Assembly: GCA_963693315.1 (NCBI GenBank)
Contig: OY856186.1
Location: forward strand, 376,174,331-376,238,330
From: Diogma glabrata
Lineage: Eukaryota; Arthropoda; Insecta; Diptera; Cylindrotomidae
DNA length: 64,000 nucleotides
Direction: 5' to 3'
The notes under the pieces were generated by a model that saw only the letters and a list, made by a program, of their open reading frames with translations, searched no databases and had not been told where the DNA came from. The position numbers and the translations under genes are program-made. This document shows positions 22,827 through 36,524 of the stretch, in pieces. Within the stretch, counting starts at the first letter, position 1. Each line of letters begins with the position of its first letter.

Positions 22827-24248
22827 CACTGTGCGACAGCCCAAATCCGCTGGGGTTCTGACTACCGGGAAAAGTTATATCGGTCTAAAAAAAAATTAAA
22901 CGTGTCCCGGCGTTTCACTGGGTCACGGCTTGGAATCTAGATATATCGATTTGAAGCTAGTATCATACAGGGGAAATTGTCACGTTTGGGGGTCTTTTTT
23001 GACATAACTCGAGAACGACTAGTCCTATTTTGCTGAATTTGGATATTAAGAATTACAATTTCCTTAATCTACTGATATACTATACTGAAAAAGTAATGAA
23101 AAAAATAAAAAAATAAAAAATAAAATAAACAAAAATAAAAAAAAATAAAATAAATAAATAAATAAAATAAAAATAATAAAATGAAATGAAAATATAATAA
23201 AAATAATATGATATAAATATAATAAAAATATAAAAAAATATAATAAATAATAAATAAATAATAAACAAATAGTAAATAAATAATAAATAAATAATAAATA
23301 ATAAATAATAAACAATAAATAAATAATAAATAATAAATAATAATAAATAATAATAATAATAGTAATAAATAATAATAAATAATAAAAATAAATAATAATA
23401 ATAAATAATAATAATAAATGATAATAATAATAATAATAAATAATAATAATAATAATAATAAAAATAGTAAATAATAATAATTATATAATAAAATATTATT
23501 AAAATATAAAATAAAATTATAATAAAAATAATAAAATAAAATAATAATATAAAATAAATAAATAAAAATAAAAAAATAAATTAACGATAGAAATTACAAA
23601 AAAAAGTAAAAATTATTAAAATCAATACACATAGACACATGTCCAAATACATTTAAAACAATAAATTTTGGAGTTTATTCCAGTAAAAATATTAAAAAAA
23701 AAATGTCTATAAAAATAATGTTCTTGTCAAAATGAGATACCTTTACTTAATTGTGAATAAAAGCGAAACGCGTTCATCGATTTTCATTATCCATGTCTCA
23801 TTTTGTGCACAGATTATGTGATTTTACGTCAAAGTAATAAGACTTGACACTTTTTCCCGTTTTGAACTTTTCATGATTTTTTCATATTTTTTTTATTTTT
23901 TTACGCAAAAAATTATTTTTTTTCTTCATAAGTTTATTTATAACTGTGAAACTGTTGATTGTGGAAAGAAATAGTATACCAGGAGATTAAAGGAATTATA
24001 ATTTTTAATTTTTCTAAATTTGTTTCAGTAAAATCAGACTAGTCGTTCTCGAGTAATGTCAAAAAAAGACCCCCAAACGTTGCAATTTCCCCTATATGAT
24101 ACTTACTAACTTCAAATCGATATATCTCGATTTTTAGATGTGACTCAGCGAAACGCCGGGACACATATAACTTCTTTTGACCGATCTAACTTTTCGCGGT
24201 AGTCAGAACCCCAGCGGATCACTGACCCCGACCATTTGTCGCACAGTG
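22827..24248. mobile_element. 1.42-kb DNA element with ~230-bp TIRs, TTA target duplication
   Basis: The left end CACTGTGCGACA at 22827 and right end TGTCGCACAGTG at 24248 are inverted, and each is bordered by TTA (22824-22826, 24249-24251). The inverted arms run about 230 bp at roughly 80% identity, including CCGCTGGGGTTCTGACTACC, GTCCCGGCGTTTC and GTTTGGGGGTCTTTTTT. The centre is non-coding AT-rich DNA. CACTG ends with a 3-bp duplication recall CACTA/EnSpm-type elements, but no transposase is present, so class is tentative. The element looks like a long-TIR MITE or foldback. Confidence 0.8.
23090..23590. repeat. AAT/AATAA-rich low-complexity core
   Basis: About 500 bp of ATAAT, AATAA and AAAAT units fill the centre of the TIR element. 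Minus-strand Phe/Ile/Tyr frames here are repeat artefacts. Confidence 0.9.
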
Positions 24249-24249
24249 T

Positions 24250-24779
24250 TATTAACTCGACACGTAGATAAAACGAAAAAATGCTGTTTGATCTAACCTC
24301 ATATGAAGCGCTGCACCTAATAACTTCTACAATTTGGTGATGTTAAGAGAAGAATTGGTGAAAAATTAGTTTCCAATATTTAGCCAACTATAAGAATCAC
24401 AATTATAGGTCTAACACTCAAAGCAAAGTTCTGATATACTCCGTCGACACTATTTTGAAAGCAAATAAAGCGATTAGTTTTCAACAGATTCTTTTTAATT
24501 GCGGAATATGAAACAGCAACAATCTTGACAGGACCTTTTAAAGGTGAAGTTTTTTCCATTCAATTCATTGAATTTGCATTCACCACTAACAAAGTTCAGC
24601 GCTAATTTTGAATTTAATTGCAATTAGATCAATATTATCCAGCCAAAGTAAAATTCGGTAAAATTAAGTAATATTACTAATTTTGCCATTAAGTAATGTA
24701 ACCTGTAATGTTGATGCAAGTAGGTTGAATTTCACAGTAGATTTAGAACATCAATAGTATTAGGAAAATGTCATTTATC
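24250..24779. other. possible RT debris, not resolved
   Basis: AT-rich. It may continue the decayed reverse transcriptase on the minus strand, but no motif is clear enough. Confidence 0.35.
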
Positions 24780-25640
24780 GTTTATTTTTCAAAAGTCAAT
24801 AACAATACGCCATTTCCTATCAGATCTTCTGATTTTTTTGGAACAACTATGGAAAACTTTATGAAGAACTTGATGGCTTATTGTTCCATCACTCAACATT
24901 TGTAATATCTGTTTATCAATTATAGATATAGTGGAATCTGTTAACCAATGTTGCTTCTTATATGTTGGTTGAATATCTTGAGGAAGCCGGATTGATTAAG
25001 AAATTGGATTGGTTATCGACAATCTATCAATAAGAAAATGTAGTTATTTTCCTTACGTATGTGAACAAAGATATCACGGCCATATATAGATATTATTTCT
25101 CATTCATGTTTTCTTTCAAAATTTTTGATTTTATAGTATTCAACATGTTTGTTAAAGTGTTTATCAATTTATGAGGAAAATTGTATATGCTGAAATTTTC
25201 TAGCGTCTTCAACACTATATCTATATCTTTCACAAATAAGTCATTATTAATTGAATTTAATATCGAGGTATAACCTTTGTGTTTATTTATTGTTTTCAGT
25301 GCGGCTAGGAACTGTTTTGCGTGGAAATTGTGCCTGCAACAAACTTAAGTTTTCTTTTGTTTTACATCAATAACGCAACGATTTGATTTTAGGGAGTCTT
25401 TTCCCAGTATTTTATCTCAAGAAATTGAAAAATTGTTTTCTACTAACTGAATCGTCGGAAAAATGTTGTTGTCAAAACTTTTGGCTTGAGTCCAAGTAGG
25501 ATTAGATGATATATATTTAATATTACATTTTTATTTATGATAGCATAAAACTTTACTATTAATTGTCCTTTTCAGATAAAACTCAAACTTGCACCTGTAA
25601 CAACCTGTATCCTTTTGATACTGTGGCATTACGAAGGTTC
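24780..25640 (-). pseudogene. decayed Ty3/gypsy protease-RT remnant
   Basis: Minus-strand reading gives QILQMLSDGTISH near 24900, then KKIRRSDRKWRIVIDF near 24800. This is the start of a Ty3/gypsy reverse transcriptase (the KWRIVIDFRKLN region) with a stop where Arg is expected. Farther upstream on the same strand (about 25400) is ILGKDSLKSNRCVIDV, which resembles the end of the protease and linker. Frameshifts and stops are dense. The hAT element at 25658 begins at its upstream side and may have split it. Confidence 0.45.
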
Positions 25641-25839
25641 TCTGCAAATGTATAAACCAGGGTTCGCAACTGAATTTTATTGGCGTGCCGAAACAATTTT
25701 TTTTCTAATAATCGCTATTTTCGCGTACCAATCCCAATTATGAAATAGTATATTTTGCTACAAGAGATGAAAACGTTGCTTTTTCGTGAGTGGCACCTTT
25801 GTTCACGAGATGCGTTAGAGTCGGGAGACAATTTCACGA

Positions 25840-26353
25840 ATGTAAGTGTGTAAATAAAAGTTCATTCCTGCAAAGTTTCTAGTTTTAGGAGTTTCTCGTA
25901 TTATCCCAACTGTAGCACAACGCAATTTATTTGCCAGTCTGGCATCGGAGTTAATATCTGTACTTTCATCAACTGCCAATGCAAACACTTCAACCGAAGT
26001 TGAAGTTCGGATTTTATCTGGTTAGAAATATTTTCTTGTATTTTTATAATTGTTTTATAATCTCTTACGGTATTTGCACTTAACTGCATACTCTCGCTAC
26101 GGATGAGAATTTTATCTTTGCTTTCATAATTCTTGAAAAGTGTTTCACCACAAATTAAAAGAGTTGCCAATGCTTTGCAATGTTTGGCAATATCTCTTGC
26201 TACTTTAAAACTTGCGGCGGCAATATTATTAGAAGATTTAGTATAGTTAGTAATTTTATTTGATTGCGTTTTATGTTCATAAACCTTTTTTGAAATATGC
26301 TTTTGTATAAAATTAAATGGCACATTTACAGCAGTTTTTTTCCGGGAATACAT
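25840..26353 (-). pseudogene. hAT-family transposase fragment (SCAND3/ZBED5-like)
   Basis: A 150-codon frame from 26353 reads SFKVARDIAKHCKALATLL, GETLFKN, SANTVRDYKTIIKIQENI, matching the region before the catalytic centre of SCAND3/FAM200/ZBED5-like hAT transposases. Near 26000 a frameshift occurs. The next frame gives ALAVDESTDINSDARLANK with the DEST-D motif carrying the first catalytic Asp (about 25956-25970), then CATVGIIRETPKTRNFAG. The BED zinc finger, the middle and the hATC dimerisation region are missing or unrecognisable. The transposase would cut and paste the element; this copy is dead. Confidence 0.8.
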
Positions 26354-26486
26354 CTATTATTTGAGGAAAAATTTCGGTAATAATATTACTGTTGCATTTG
26401 ATGGTTTTTAAGAACAAAGTATGAAAGTGGCACAAAAATCCGTCGTTCACAAAACATTGCCTCATAAAAATACATAAGAATTATCT

Positions 26487-26756
26487 TTGCAGTCCATCAG
26501 AATGCAAAAACCTCCTGCGGAAAACCTTTTAAAAATGGTTTTCTGTAATTGCAAAAGAGGATGTGGTGCATTACGTATCTGTCGAAAAGTTGGACTTTTG
26601 AGTTGGAACGCAACTTGTAGTGGATGCTCCGGCAGAATCTGTCATAATAGTGCTCCGATTTTAGATCAAGAAAAAGAGGAGATTGACAGTCATTATAGTT
26701 CTCATGAGGATTCCATGTGCTCAATATTAATGAAAAAACATTTAAATTTAATGTAG
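26487..26756 (+). pseudogene. Cys-rich CXC-like frame inside the hAT element
   Basis: An 89-codon plus-strand frame beginning near an acceptor-like TTATCTTTGCAG at 26481-26492. It contains PPAENLLKMVFCNCKRGCG, then CRKVGLL and CSGCSGRICHN. The spacing C-x-C-x4-C, C-R-K-x-G-L, C-x2-C-x4-C resembles tesmin/CXC-like modules that I know as the C-terminus of repetitive insect ORFs of uncertain origin. Two expected cysteines (after G-A-L-R-I and G-L-L) look replaced. It could be captured host or element sequence in the hAT, or a separate insertion. Function unknown. Confidence 0.5.
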
Positions 26757-26794
26757 TTAAATTAAAAAAAGAAATTAAATTTGTCGCCCGTAAT

Positions 26795-27267
26795 CATCAT
26801 CATTAGTTTTCTGCTTGTGCAGATCCCTTGTGTATCCGCCAATGGTCACTCTCCTGAGCCGTCTTTTTCATAATTCCGTACCCTCCGTAACAAATTTTTA
26901 TACTGTCCATCATTTTTCTCTATCTTCTTCCCCTTTTTATTTGTCCCTCCACAGGTCCTTCCAAAACCTCTCTTAACAAACACTGCCTTCTTAGTACGTG
27001 TCCGATCCGATTCCTTTTTCTTTCCTCTATTGTATTTACTAGACTACGTTCCTCTCCCACTCTTTTCTCTCTACGTTTAGAACCTTAGGTTTTTCCTTTG
27101 CCTTATAGAGCTCCTCCATATATTCTTTCTATCTTTGCAAAATTTGTTTTTCTTCTTTCAGAATTACACTCTCCTGACTCTTCACTTCTATACATTTTAC
27201 TCTTCCTGTCTTTGGTCGTTGTTAGTTCTCTCACTTTGTTACCAGATCATGCCTTCCAGATTTAACT
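26795..27267 (-). mobile_element. 5'-truncated RTE-type LINE, 3' end
   Basis: Reading the minus strand from 27267, the C-terminus of an RTE-like ORF2 appears: RIGHVLRRQCLLREVLEG, then GQIKRGRR and MMDSIK. It ends with a short ATGATGATG tail typical of RTE 3' ends. The insertion is bordered by the 11-mer TCGCCCGTAAT at 26784-26794 and 27268-27278, a target-site duplication. Because it sits inside the hAT element it is younger than that insertion. Confidence 0.75.
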
Positions 27268-27748
27268 TCGCCCGTAATAACTTTTTTTAATATAATCATA
27301 ATAGTGGGTGGTTTTTAAAGGTTGAGATATGCGATTGTAATCTTTATTTCGATCTGTTAAGATTAAATTTTTAGCTTAATCAGTTTTGACAATAAGGGGT
27401 AGTTTTTGCCCCTAAAAATAAAAGCGCTTATAGGAGATTTTGAAATGGAGGGTGTGTTGAGCTTTATTTCAAATTTTCAGGCAAATCGATTCAGGCATTT
27501 CAGGCAAATCGATGCTGATTCAAAGAATTCGGAGGTTCCCTACTATTTTTACAGTCTTTTACTGGACTAACAGTAATATTTAACTTATTGCAAAATATCT
27601 AAAAAAATCTCTTCTTTATTACGATTCCTAAAACGCGAATTTAAGGACAATTTTGGACACAATTTCAGAATGTTTGCCGTGCCAGACAAATTTTCAAACG
27701 TGCCAAGTCTGGCACGCGTGCCACGGATTTTCGATCACTGGTATAAAC

Positions 27749-28594
<846 letters not shown>

Positions 28595-28679
28595 AAGTTA
28601 TTGGATCAACAGATCAAACTGGTCAAAACATGAGGAATCTGAATGGTGTTCCAACACACAAAAATCAATTTTTTATCTT

Positions 28680-29000
28680 ACTTAAAATATATGAGAAATG
28701 ATAGAACTTAAAAGAAAAACAACAGAAATTAAAAAATGTTAATCTATGATTTATGTGTAGAAAATAAAATTCATTTTCAATAATTTTCTTATCATGATGA
28801 AAAAATTAATATAAATATCAGTAAACCGACATGAAACAAGGCAAACAAAAACTATTAAAAAAATATAATAATTTTTTAGACTATTCAAAGTACCCGTTTG
28901 TTTTCAGGTTTGTTTCTATTTGCTTCACTAAAACGTTGCTTTCGCACTTACTAACTAGATGAAAATAAATTAAAATAATCACTTTAATATTACGAAGTTA
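28680..29000 (+). repeat. repeat family D, partial copy
   Basis: Shares with the copies at 37.7, 49.2 and 57.2 kb the order TTTATGTGTAGAAAATAAAA, TTTTCTTATCAT, ATATCAGTAAACCGACATGA, ACAAGGCAAA and TTTCGCAC. The 5' core (GATGCGTCC) is absent here. Confidence 0.55.
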
Positions 29001-32000
29001 TTTTTGCATTAAAAATATTGAATGATCGATTCCCTTCTTAACATATTGCTTGCATCTGGAATGTCATCTAGTCTCCTAATTTTGTTGTAGGGTCATGTAA
29101 ATGTACTGTACTGTCAATGTTAAAAGTTTTTTGTGGAATTTTCTTCTTCAGATAGTGGATGAGGTTGTGGAATAGCTTCTCAATTTCAAAACTTCTTCGG
29201 TATTTTTTATATATGTTGATTTTTTCTCAGAGATATCAATATAATTGGAGATAGTATTGAGATAGTATTGTGGTCAAAAATTGATAAACCATATACATTA
29301 CCGTTTGTTTTACAGAACAACTTAATTTTCGTTAAACTTTTGATCAGATCATAAAATGTTGGAAAAACTTTTTGAGTTCGGTTCGAATATTACCAGTTGT
29401 TGTTGTCTTTACATATAAATGGAGTAGAAGAGGTCGAGTTATTGATGACAATACCAAGAAATTTTGGAAGAAAAAGGCAGTAACTTCCATAACATTGTAA
29501 TAATCAATACAAAATCATGAATATTTTTATTATTCCACCGTAGTCTAGTAAAAGTAAAAGACAAAACTTTTATATTAAAAAACTATAAAATAAAAGCTTA
29601 AAAACTAAAATAAAGAAACTTTTAATGATATCAAAATATTACTTAAACACAAAATTTATTTAATCTAAACAAGAATATTACAGTTCCAAAGTAGAAACAA
29701 AGTTTTAAGTCTTTCCATATACATTGGAAGATTAAATCATAACTTTCAAAATACGTTCATAGTTTCAAAAACAACAAACTTAACATTTTACAATCGAGTA
29801 CAATAAATGGAACATTTTATTTATTATACGAATTTACAAATGTTTAAATCCTTGTTATTAATAGTTGCTTCGAGAAGTTATTGGATTACTTGTTTTATTG
29901 AAGTGGAAAGACTTTGATGTCACGATAATGAACACAATTAAGGAAATATTGTAAAATTTTTAATAAATAGGTTAAAAAGTTACGCATTACACCACATTTT
30001 GCGATTCAGTTCATGGTCCTACGATCCGGATAAAGTGAATCACTCACTAATGATATGATTTCACACAAGCAAACAATATTCAAAGAGAAATGATTATTAA
30101 TACCAATACTGAAAAACCTAGACAAAGATAACATATAAATATAACCAAATTGGGTGCTGGATATTGGACAAACAATGTAACATAACATTGGAACGCAGAA
30201 TAACTAGGTGGAGAAGAAATTGATTCGACTTTTTATTCAGCGACGTTCAACACAAGAATTGAAAATAAAAAAACAAATAACACAGGTACCATACAAAAAA
30301 CACGACGTTTTATACATGAGACCACTTCAAGTTAAATAAAACCAGTATGTAAACGCAAGTTTCAAGTGAAAAGTTTCAAGAAAAATCAGTTTGCCTTCAT
30401 ATTTCTAGAAGTATTTACAAAATCTGTTTTACGGTCAAGAATTAGCATTTTTAGAAATAGTTGAAGGAGGGAATTAAAGATCCTGATTTATGTTATTGGA
30501 ATGTTAAACAAATTGAAAACTTTAAATTTGAAATGAATTCATCACAAAAATGGTTTGTCATTTCCATCCGTTTAACAATAAGCCAAGGAATTTGAAAGCC
30601 CCAATAAATGATAATCACTTCTTCGAAAAAAATTTTTTTCCAAAAACGATACAATTACTTTGCATAAAATTTAAATTCATGCCTTCAATTTTCACACACA
30701 CAAAAATTTCTTCACAATGGATATAAATTATTAATATACAAACAATTCTATTTGATTTTTCTTTAAGTAGAAAATTATACAAAACATCTTTTCTTATAAT
30801 CTAACGAGTACATACATAATCCTAAATAATAACACAAAGAATTTCGCTTTTGTTACATATCTTATGTACATATACTGAGGGTGGATTGATAAATGTTTAC
30901 ACTTTGAATAAAATCCTATGCTTTTAGAGTAAAAACTTTCAGATCTCAAAACAAAAATGGTTTCAAAATTAATCAACACAATCCAGATTCAAAACACATT
31001 CGAACTAGTTGCAAGGTAAATATCAGTAAAGGGTTGTACTTGTCATCCTCCTCTAGTATATATCATTTTTTCTGAAAGAAAAAAAGGTTTTTCGCCCTTA
31101 TATTTACATAAAATTTCTATAAATTTTAATACACAGTAATCTTTCTAATAATTCCTAAGATCAGCGTTAAAAAAATAGAAAGAAAAAAAAAGAAAATGTC
31201 TGGATCAGATGTAATGTTTTGAATTTTTATTATTATTATTATGTACATATGTTTCTATACTTAAAACACACTACGCTTGATTATCCCTCCTCCCACATAT
31301 TTTATTTATGTCTCTTAAGGACTTTTAAAAATATATCTTATAGATGGAAAACGAAAATTAAAGAAAAAAAAAACTGAAAATTTATCATACATAAAGATGT
31401 GGAAAATATAAATATATATAAAATAATGTAACACGACAGTAACATTAGCTTTATATATTGAAGTGTTTTTAATGGTCCGTATTCCTTTTAATGCGGTTAT
31501 GGACCGTATTTTGTTTATGTTTTGTATGTGCTTTTTATTTGGTTTATGTGGATATGTTTATACATAAAACATCATCCCTGTTTAGAATAAGAGCTAATTT
31601 ATGGACTTACTTCTGCATAAAAAAACAGAGTTATGAGCAAAAAAATTTAAATGTATTTAGAATGTTTGATAAATGATTTTACAATGTTAGATTCGCAATC
31701 AATCCTTAAGTATGAAAAAAATCAAAGTCAGTATATTGCAACGTGAATTACAACAACTCTAAAATTACTTTTACAATTTGAATTCAATTCATAATAAACT
31801 AGGTGACCAATGCAGAATGCAATTGATAAAAAGGAGCGAAGCTATGTCCAATCCAAAATATATGTCCGAAGATATGTCCGAAGATATGCTACAATCCAAA
31901 AGAACTACAAAATCGCTACAGGTTAATGTGTGGTAAATATTGCTGCATCTACCTCCGGCATAGATTTGGTTGAAAATTAATGAAAAATTTTTTAAACGTT

Positions 32001-32235
32001 TTTGAAACTGATATGTCTGACTACAACGATCGTATCGTGAATTTTGTCTATAAAAAGTACTTTAACAAAACGGCAAAGAAAAAAAAGAAAAAAAGGTGAA
32101 CGAACCAAATAAAAACTAGTCCAGGTTGAAAACATGATCAAACTTGTTCAATGTAGGTAAAAGTGTGTTATTAAATTTTTTTAAAATCAACTAATAACAA
32201 ACTTTTATTTTCAGACTTTCAATATCACTGGAGTT
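29001..32235. other. 3.2 kb of AT-rich intron, no gene seen
   Basis: Both strands were read for splice-bounded frames and transposon motifs; nothing convincing. Short frames (such as 30006-30188 minus and 31491-31676 plus) are uncharacterised and probably chance. Confidence 0.5.
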
Positions 32236-32282
32236 AAAAAAAAAAATAAAAAAAAAAAAATAAAAAAAAATAAAAAAAAAAT
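32236..32282. repeat. A-rich simple repeat
   Basis: Runs of A broken by single T residues (AAAAATAAAA units), 47 bp. Confidence 0.9.
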
Positions 32283-32868
32283 GAAATGCGTAACCTTTAT
32301 ACGCTGTTGAAGTAAAACTTCTTTGGCCACTGCAACAGGTATTACTAAAAATATTAAATATAAAATAAAATAGATATGTCATATTGAAATTTAGAGTTTC
32401 TTTCTAATATTCTTAATAATATAATTTACAACAATGTGTAATAAAAAGCCATATTTACATGTTTTACAAAGTTTTACAACGTATTACAAATTTCACGATG
32501 GATACATATCTACTTAATTTAACAATTGGTACAACAATTGCTGCATTTTTCAATAAATTTAGCAAATTTGTCATAGACCTATAATTTCATATTTCAATTA
32601 TGCTAATTATTGAATTGACTTTGTAATACATTATATAAATATTGCTTTTTATTACACAGTAAATTATATTATCAAGAAATGCAATTCTAAATTGCAATAT
32701 GACATATTTATTTTATATTTAATCTTTTAATTACTACCTGCCACAGTAGCCAAAGAAATTTATTTCAAGCACGTGCAAAGATTACACGCACTCATTTTTT
32801 ATTTAACAAAACAAATTTAATCAACACAAATATTTTTTCCCGCCCGGGAAAGTCCGGGATGCAAACTC

Positions 32869-33602
32869 TAAACACCATGACCACCATGACACCGTGACAC
32901 CACCATGACCATCATGACCACCGTGAACACCATGACCACCGTGACCACCATGACTACCATGACCACCTTTACCACCATGACCGCCATGACCAACATAACC
33001 ATCACGACCACCGTGAACACAATGACCATCATGACCACCGTAAACACCATGACCACCATGACCACCGTTACCACCATGACCAACGTGACCACCATAACCA
33101 CCATGACCACTATGACTACCATGACCACCATGACCACCATGACCACCATGACCCCCATGACCACCGTGACCACCATAACTACCATGACCACTACGACCAC
33201 CATGACCACCGTGAACACCATGACCACCATTACCACATGACCACCATAACCACTATGACCACCATGACCACCATGACCACCTTGACCACCATGACCACCA
33301 TGACCATCATGACCACCGTGAACACCATGACCACCATATCCACCATGACCACCATAACCACCATGACCACTATGACCACCATTACCACCATGACTACCAT
33401 GACCACCATGACCACAATGAACACTATGACCACCGTGACCACTATGACCACCATGACCATCGTGAACACCGTGATCACCATTACCACTATGACCACCATG
33501 ACCCCTATTACCACCATGACTACCATGACCACCATGACCATCATGACCACCATAGCCACCATGACCTCAATAACCACCATGACCACACCATGACCACCAT
33601 CT
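32869..33602. repeat. 9-bp minisatellite, ACCACCATG units, about 730 bp
   Basis: Roughly 80 units of ACCACCATG with variants (ACCACCGTG, AACACCATG, ACTACCATG, ACCATCATG) in mixed order. The unit is three codons long, so Thr-Met repeats on the plus strand and Met-Val repeats on the minus strand stay open for over 100 codons in two blocks each. The array lacks neighbouring splice sites that would make it an exon, so I treat these frames as artefacts. Confidence 0.95.
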
Positions 33603-34695
33603 ACAATCGACACATTCAACTAATATAACATTTAGTACAAGACTGCATAATTGAATAAAAAATATAATAACAAATGAACAAATGAATGACTTGTCCATAC
33701 AAACCAAAAAGATTCACCAAACATGCTTCTATTCCTGAACCAGTTATTCGATTTTGCTCAAATTTCAAAACGGTGCTTTTTGTCATCTTATATTTCATTA
33801 TATATGCCATTTACCAAGATTTTCGATCTGCCCTTAAAAAAGCCAAATATGCTGCCATTTTTATTAATTTACGAGTCTAAGCATCCATTGTAAACAAAAA
33901 TGGAGCAGAAATATAATATTTTGAAAACAGATATTAAATTAAATTAAAAAACTCCAAAAATTCGGATTGAAAATCATTAAAATTTAATTCAAAATTATGT
34001 TTTTTTAATTGCATTTCTGTTAAATTTTTAAGTATCGAAAAATATGAACTATTTCTATAATGCACCAAAAACCAGTGAATATTATAATATGTATTTCATA
34101 ATCGAATTGTATCGTATATTTGCAGAATATTATATTTGTGTTTGTAACTTCCGTTGCGAAATTCTCATAACGCGCCTAAAGAAGTTTTACTTCAAAAATG
34201 TTTAACTGGTTAACGGAAGCAGTTCCACGTTGCATCCAATAGGTGGGTGCCAGGATTTCAGAAAAAAACGCTAATCTGTGACGTCTTTGTTAAAGAGTTT
34301 CAGACGTCCAAATGACTTGGACACTTGGAAATGTAAGATCCAGATATACGGAGATATAAAATTTAATAAGGATTGATGAAAATCTCACGTATATTATTTT
34401 GAATGAAGAAAACTTAAGACAAATATCTAATCGTTAATCGAATAATATGTTCTGTATGTGTTTATTAGTTTATTGGATTGAGAGATGGGCATTGATTTTA
34501 AGCAATCAATACCCGAGTCGAACTTTAACTACGATTTAAGTAGTCGACATTATCAAATGAACCTATTTTAGTCCTTTTCGTCCTTTATTGCCTGTAAATA
34601 AGAGATTTTTATTCTCGATAAACTTATTAACTTCTACAAATTCTAAAAACATACTATTTAACATCTAATTAGAATCTCAAAAAACTATTTATGGT
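33603..34695. other. no gene seen
   Basis: AT-rich DNA between the minisatellite and the next inverted-end element. Confidence 0.5.
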
Positions 34696-36486
34696 CCAAA
34701 TACATTTGCAGAATTCTGCATGCAGCGAAATTAGAACATGTGTTTTTATATGAGAGCAATTACATGTAAATTCTGCATGCAGAAAAATTCTGCAAGATAT
34801 CTCTAATTCTAATTTCGCTGCACAGACTCAGTGCTACCACAAGAAAAAAAACAAAAACTACTTGAAAACTCTGATGAAAATGGATGATTTTGACATTTTG
34901 TTTGAAAATGAATTATTTTTTTTATAACTCAAATAAACACTTCGGTCCGGGTTGCCTTCATGGCAAGTCGTTGTTAAGATGTTTAGAGGTTAAATATAAA
35001 ATAAAAATAAATAAAGTTGAAAATTTAAAATGGTGAAAATTTGTAATGGAAAAAAATGTTTTCTTTTTCAATAAGTTTTCTTTTCAATATAATTGAATTA
35101 ATAAATTTAATCAACATAATAGAGTATAATATATATTAATCACTGCATTAATTACAGAATTGCATAAGGATGGGCAAGATTGAGATCAATTTAGAAAAGC
35201 ACATGGTGAAAATTTTTTATATCGTCTGGAATCCTCGGAATACGTTACCATGAAATAACAATTTGACAAATTTTTCCCGAAGATGTTTAAAAATGGCGGT
35301 CTCCTGCTTAGATTTGATTTTATTTTCATAGTTGGATTTTTGTGGTTTATTCCGATTGTGGAATGAAAAGTTAGACATAATGCACTAATACGTCATGAAA
35401 TAATATAATGTGGCTATTTCCTGTAAGAGATCCGGATTTTTAATTTCGCAATTGAAAGTTTTTGAGTTTATTTCGGTTGTGGAAGGAGAAATTTGATTGT
35501 ATGCAGCATATTTCATAAAAATACCTGATTGTTGTTCTTGATGGGCAGAAATGTGGTTGGGTGGCCTTTCAGTTACAATAACGACTCGTCATTAAGATAC
35601 AACAATAGATAAAATACCACATGGTTACTTCATGTATACGCCAGTAAAATATCTTCAGATAAATATCGTCGGAAAAATGAGACAAACGTCAATTTCATAA
35701 ATTCATTTGTATTAATGTTTCAAACGGAAATCCAATAAGTATCTTGCAAAATTACTTTTCATTGGTTTGCTTTGATTTTGGGATAAAACAAAGGGATCTA
35801 TCTAACACAATATTGGTACATAACAACCTTAATCAATGTGATAATCAGGAAAAAAAACCAAGATGGACAGGATTTTCATCAATTACGAATGCTCGTGGAA
35901 ATAATGATAAACATAAAAGGATCATAGTTCAACTGCGACCATCAATGCCAAACAAAAAGATCATTGCTCGACTTACATACGGTTGTGTGATTTATGTCAG
36001 TTATTGATACATTCATAGAATTCTTCTAATTATAGTGTATAACAATATACAAATGAATCTCATCATATAATTTCAATCAACAAAATAATTTACATATAAA
36101 TAACAACATATTCTGTAAAGCTTAACTTTACACCAATTGTTTTATATAAAATTGAAATATAACATTACATAATATCACTAACATTGAATTATATAAAGTT
36201 ACCATATACATTATCACAGAATTGAATTATATAAATAAATGAAAATAAAATTGTATAACATGAGGTGTGGTGAAGAGCGGCGGAGCTTTGTCTTCCTCTG
36301 CGACATGACAGACATAATTTCGTATTGGTCAGACTCATGCCTTAGAGATAGATACGTGTTTCGACCGCCTCACGACAGGTCATCATGGAATACAAAGAAA
36401 TACATTATATCTATTGGTGATATGGACTGAAAGAAACAAATGTCTTAATAATTAAGGCATGTCCAAACCAAATAAATAAACTAAAA

Positions 36487-36524
<38 letters not shown>

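Larger units (their letters stand above)
25658..27740 (-). mobile_element. hAT transposon with 8-bp target duplication
   Basis: Ends CAGGGTTCGCAAC (25658) and, on the other strand, CAGTGATCGAAAATCC (27740) fit hAT inverted termini (CAGKGNTCG). Both are bordered by the identical 8-mer GTATAAAC (25650-25657 and 27741-27748), the duplication size of hAT insertions. The inside holds a broken hAT transposase on the minus strand, a Cys-rich frame on the plus strand, and a later RTE insertion. Confidence 0.88.

Noticed and set aside
23064..23315. Phe/Ile/Tyr-rich minus-strand frames resembling membrane proteins
   Set aside because: They translate the AAT-rich core of the TIR element.
29380..29395. 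GGTTCGAATA, resembling a tRNA T-arm
   Set aside because: No matching stems or A box around it.
32868..33619. Four 110-130-codon frames of Thr-Met or Met-Val
   Set aside because: They follow from a 9-bp repeat unit and occur on both strands; no splice context.
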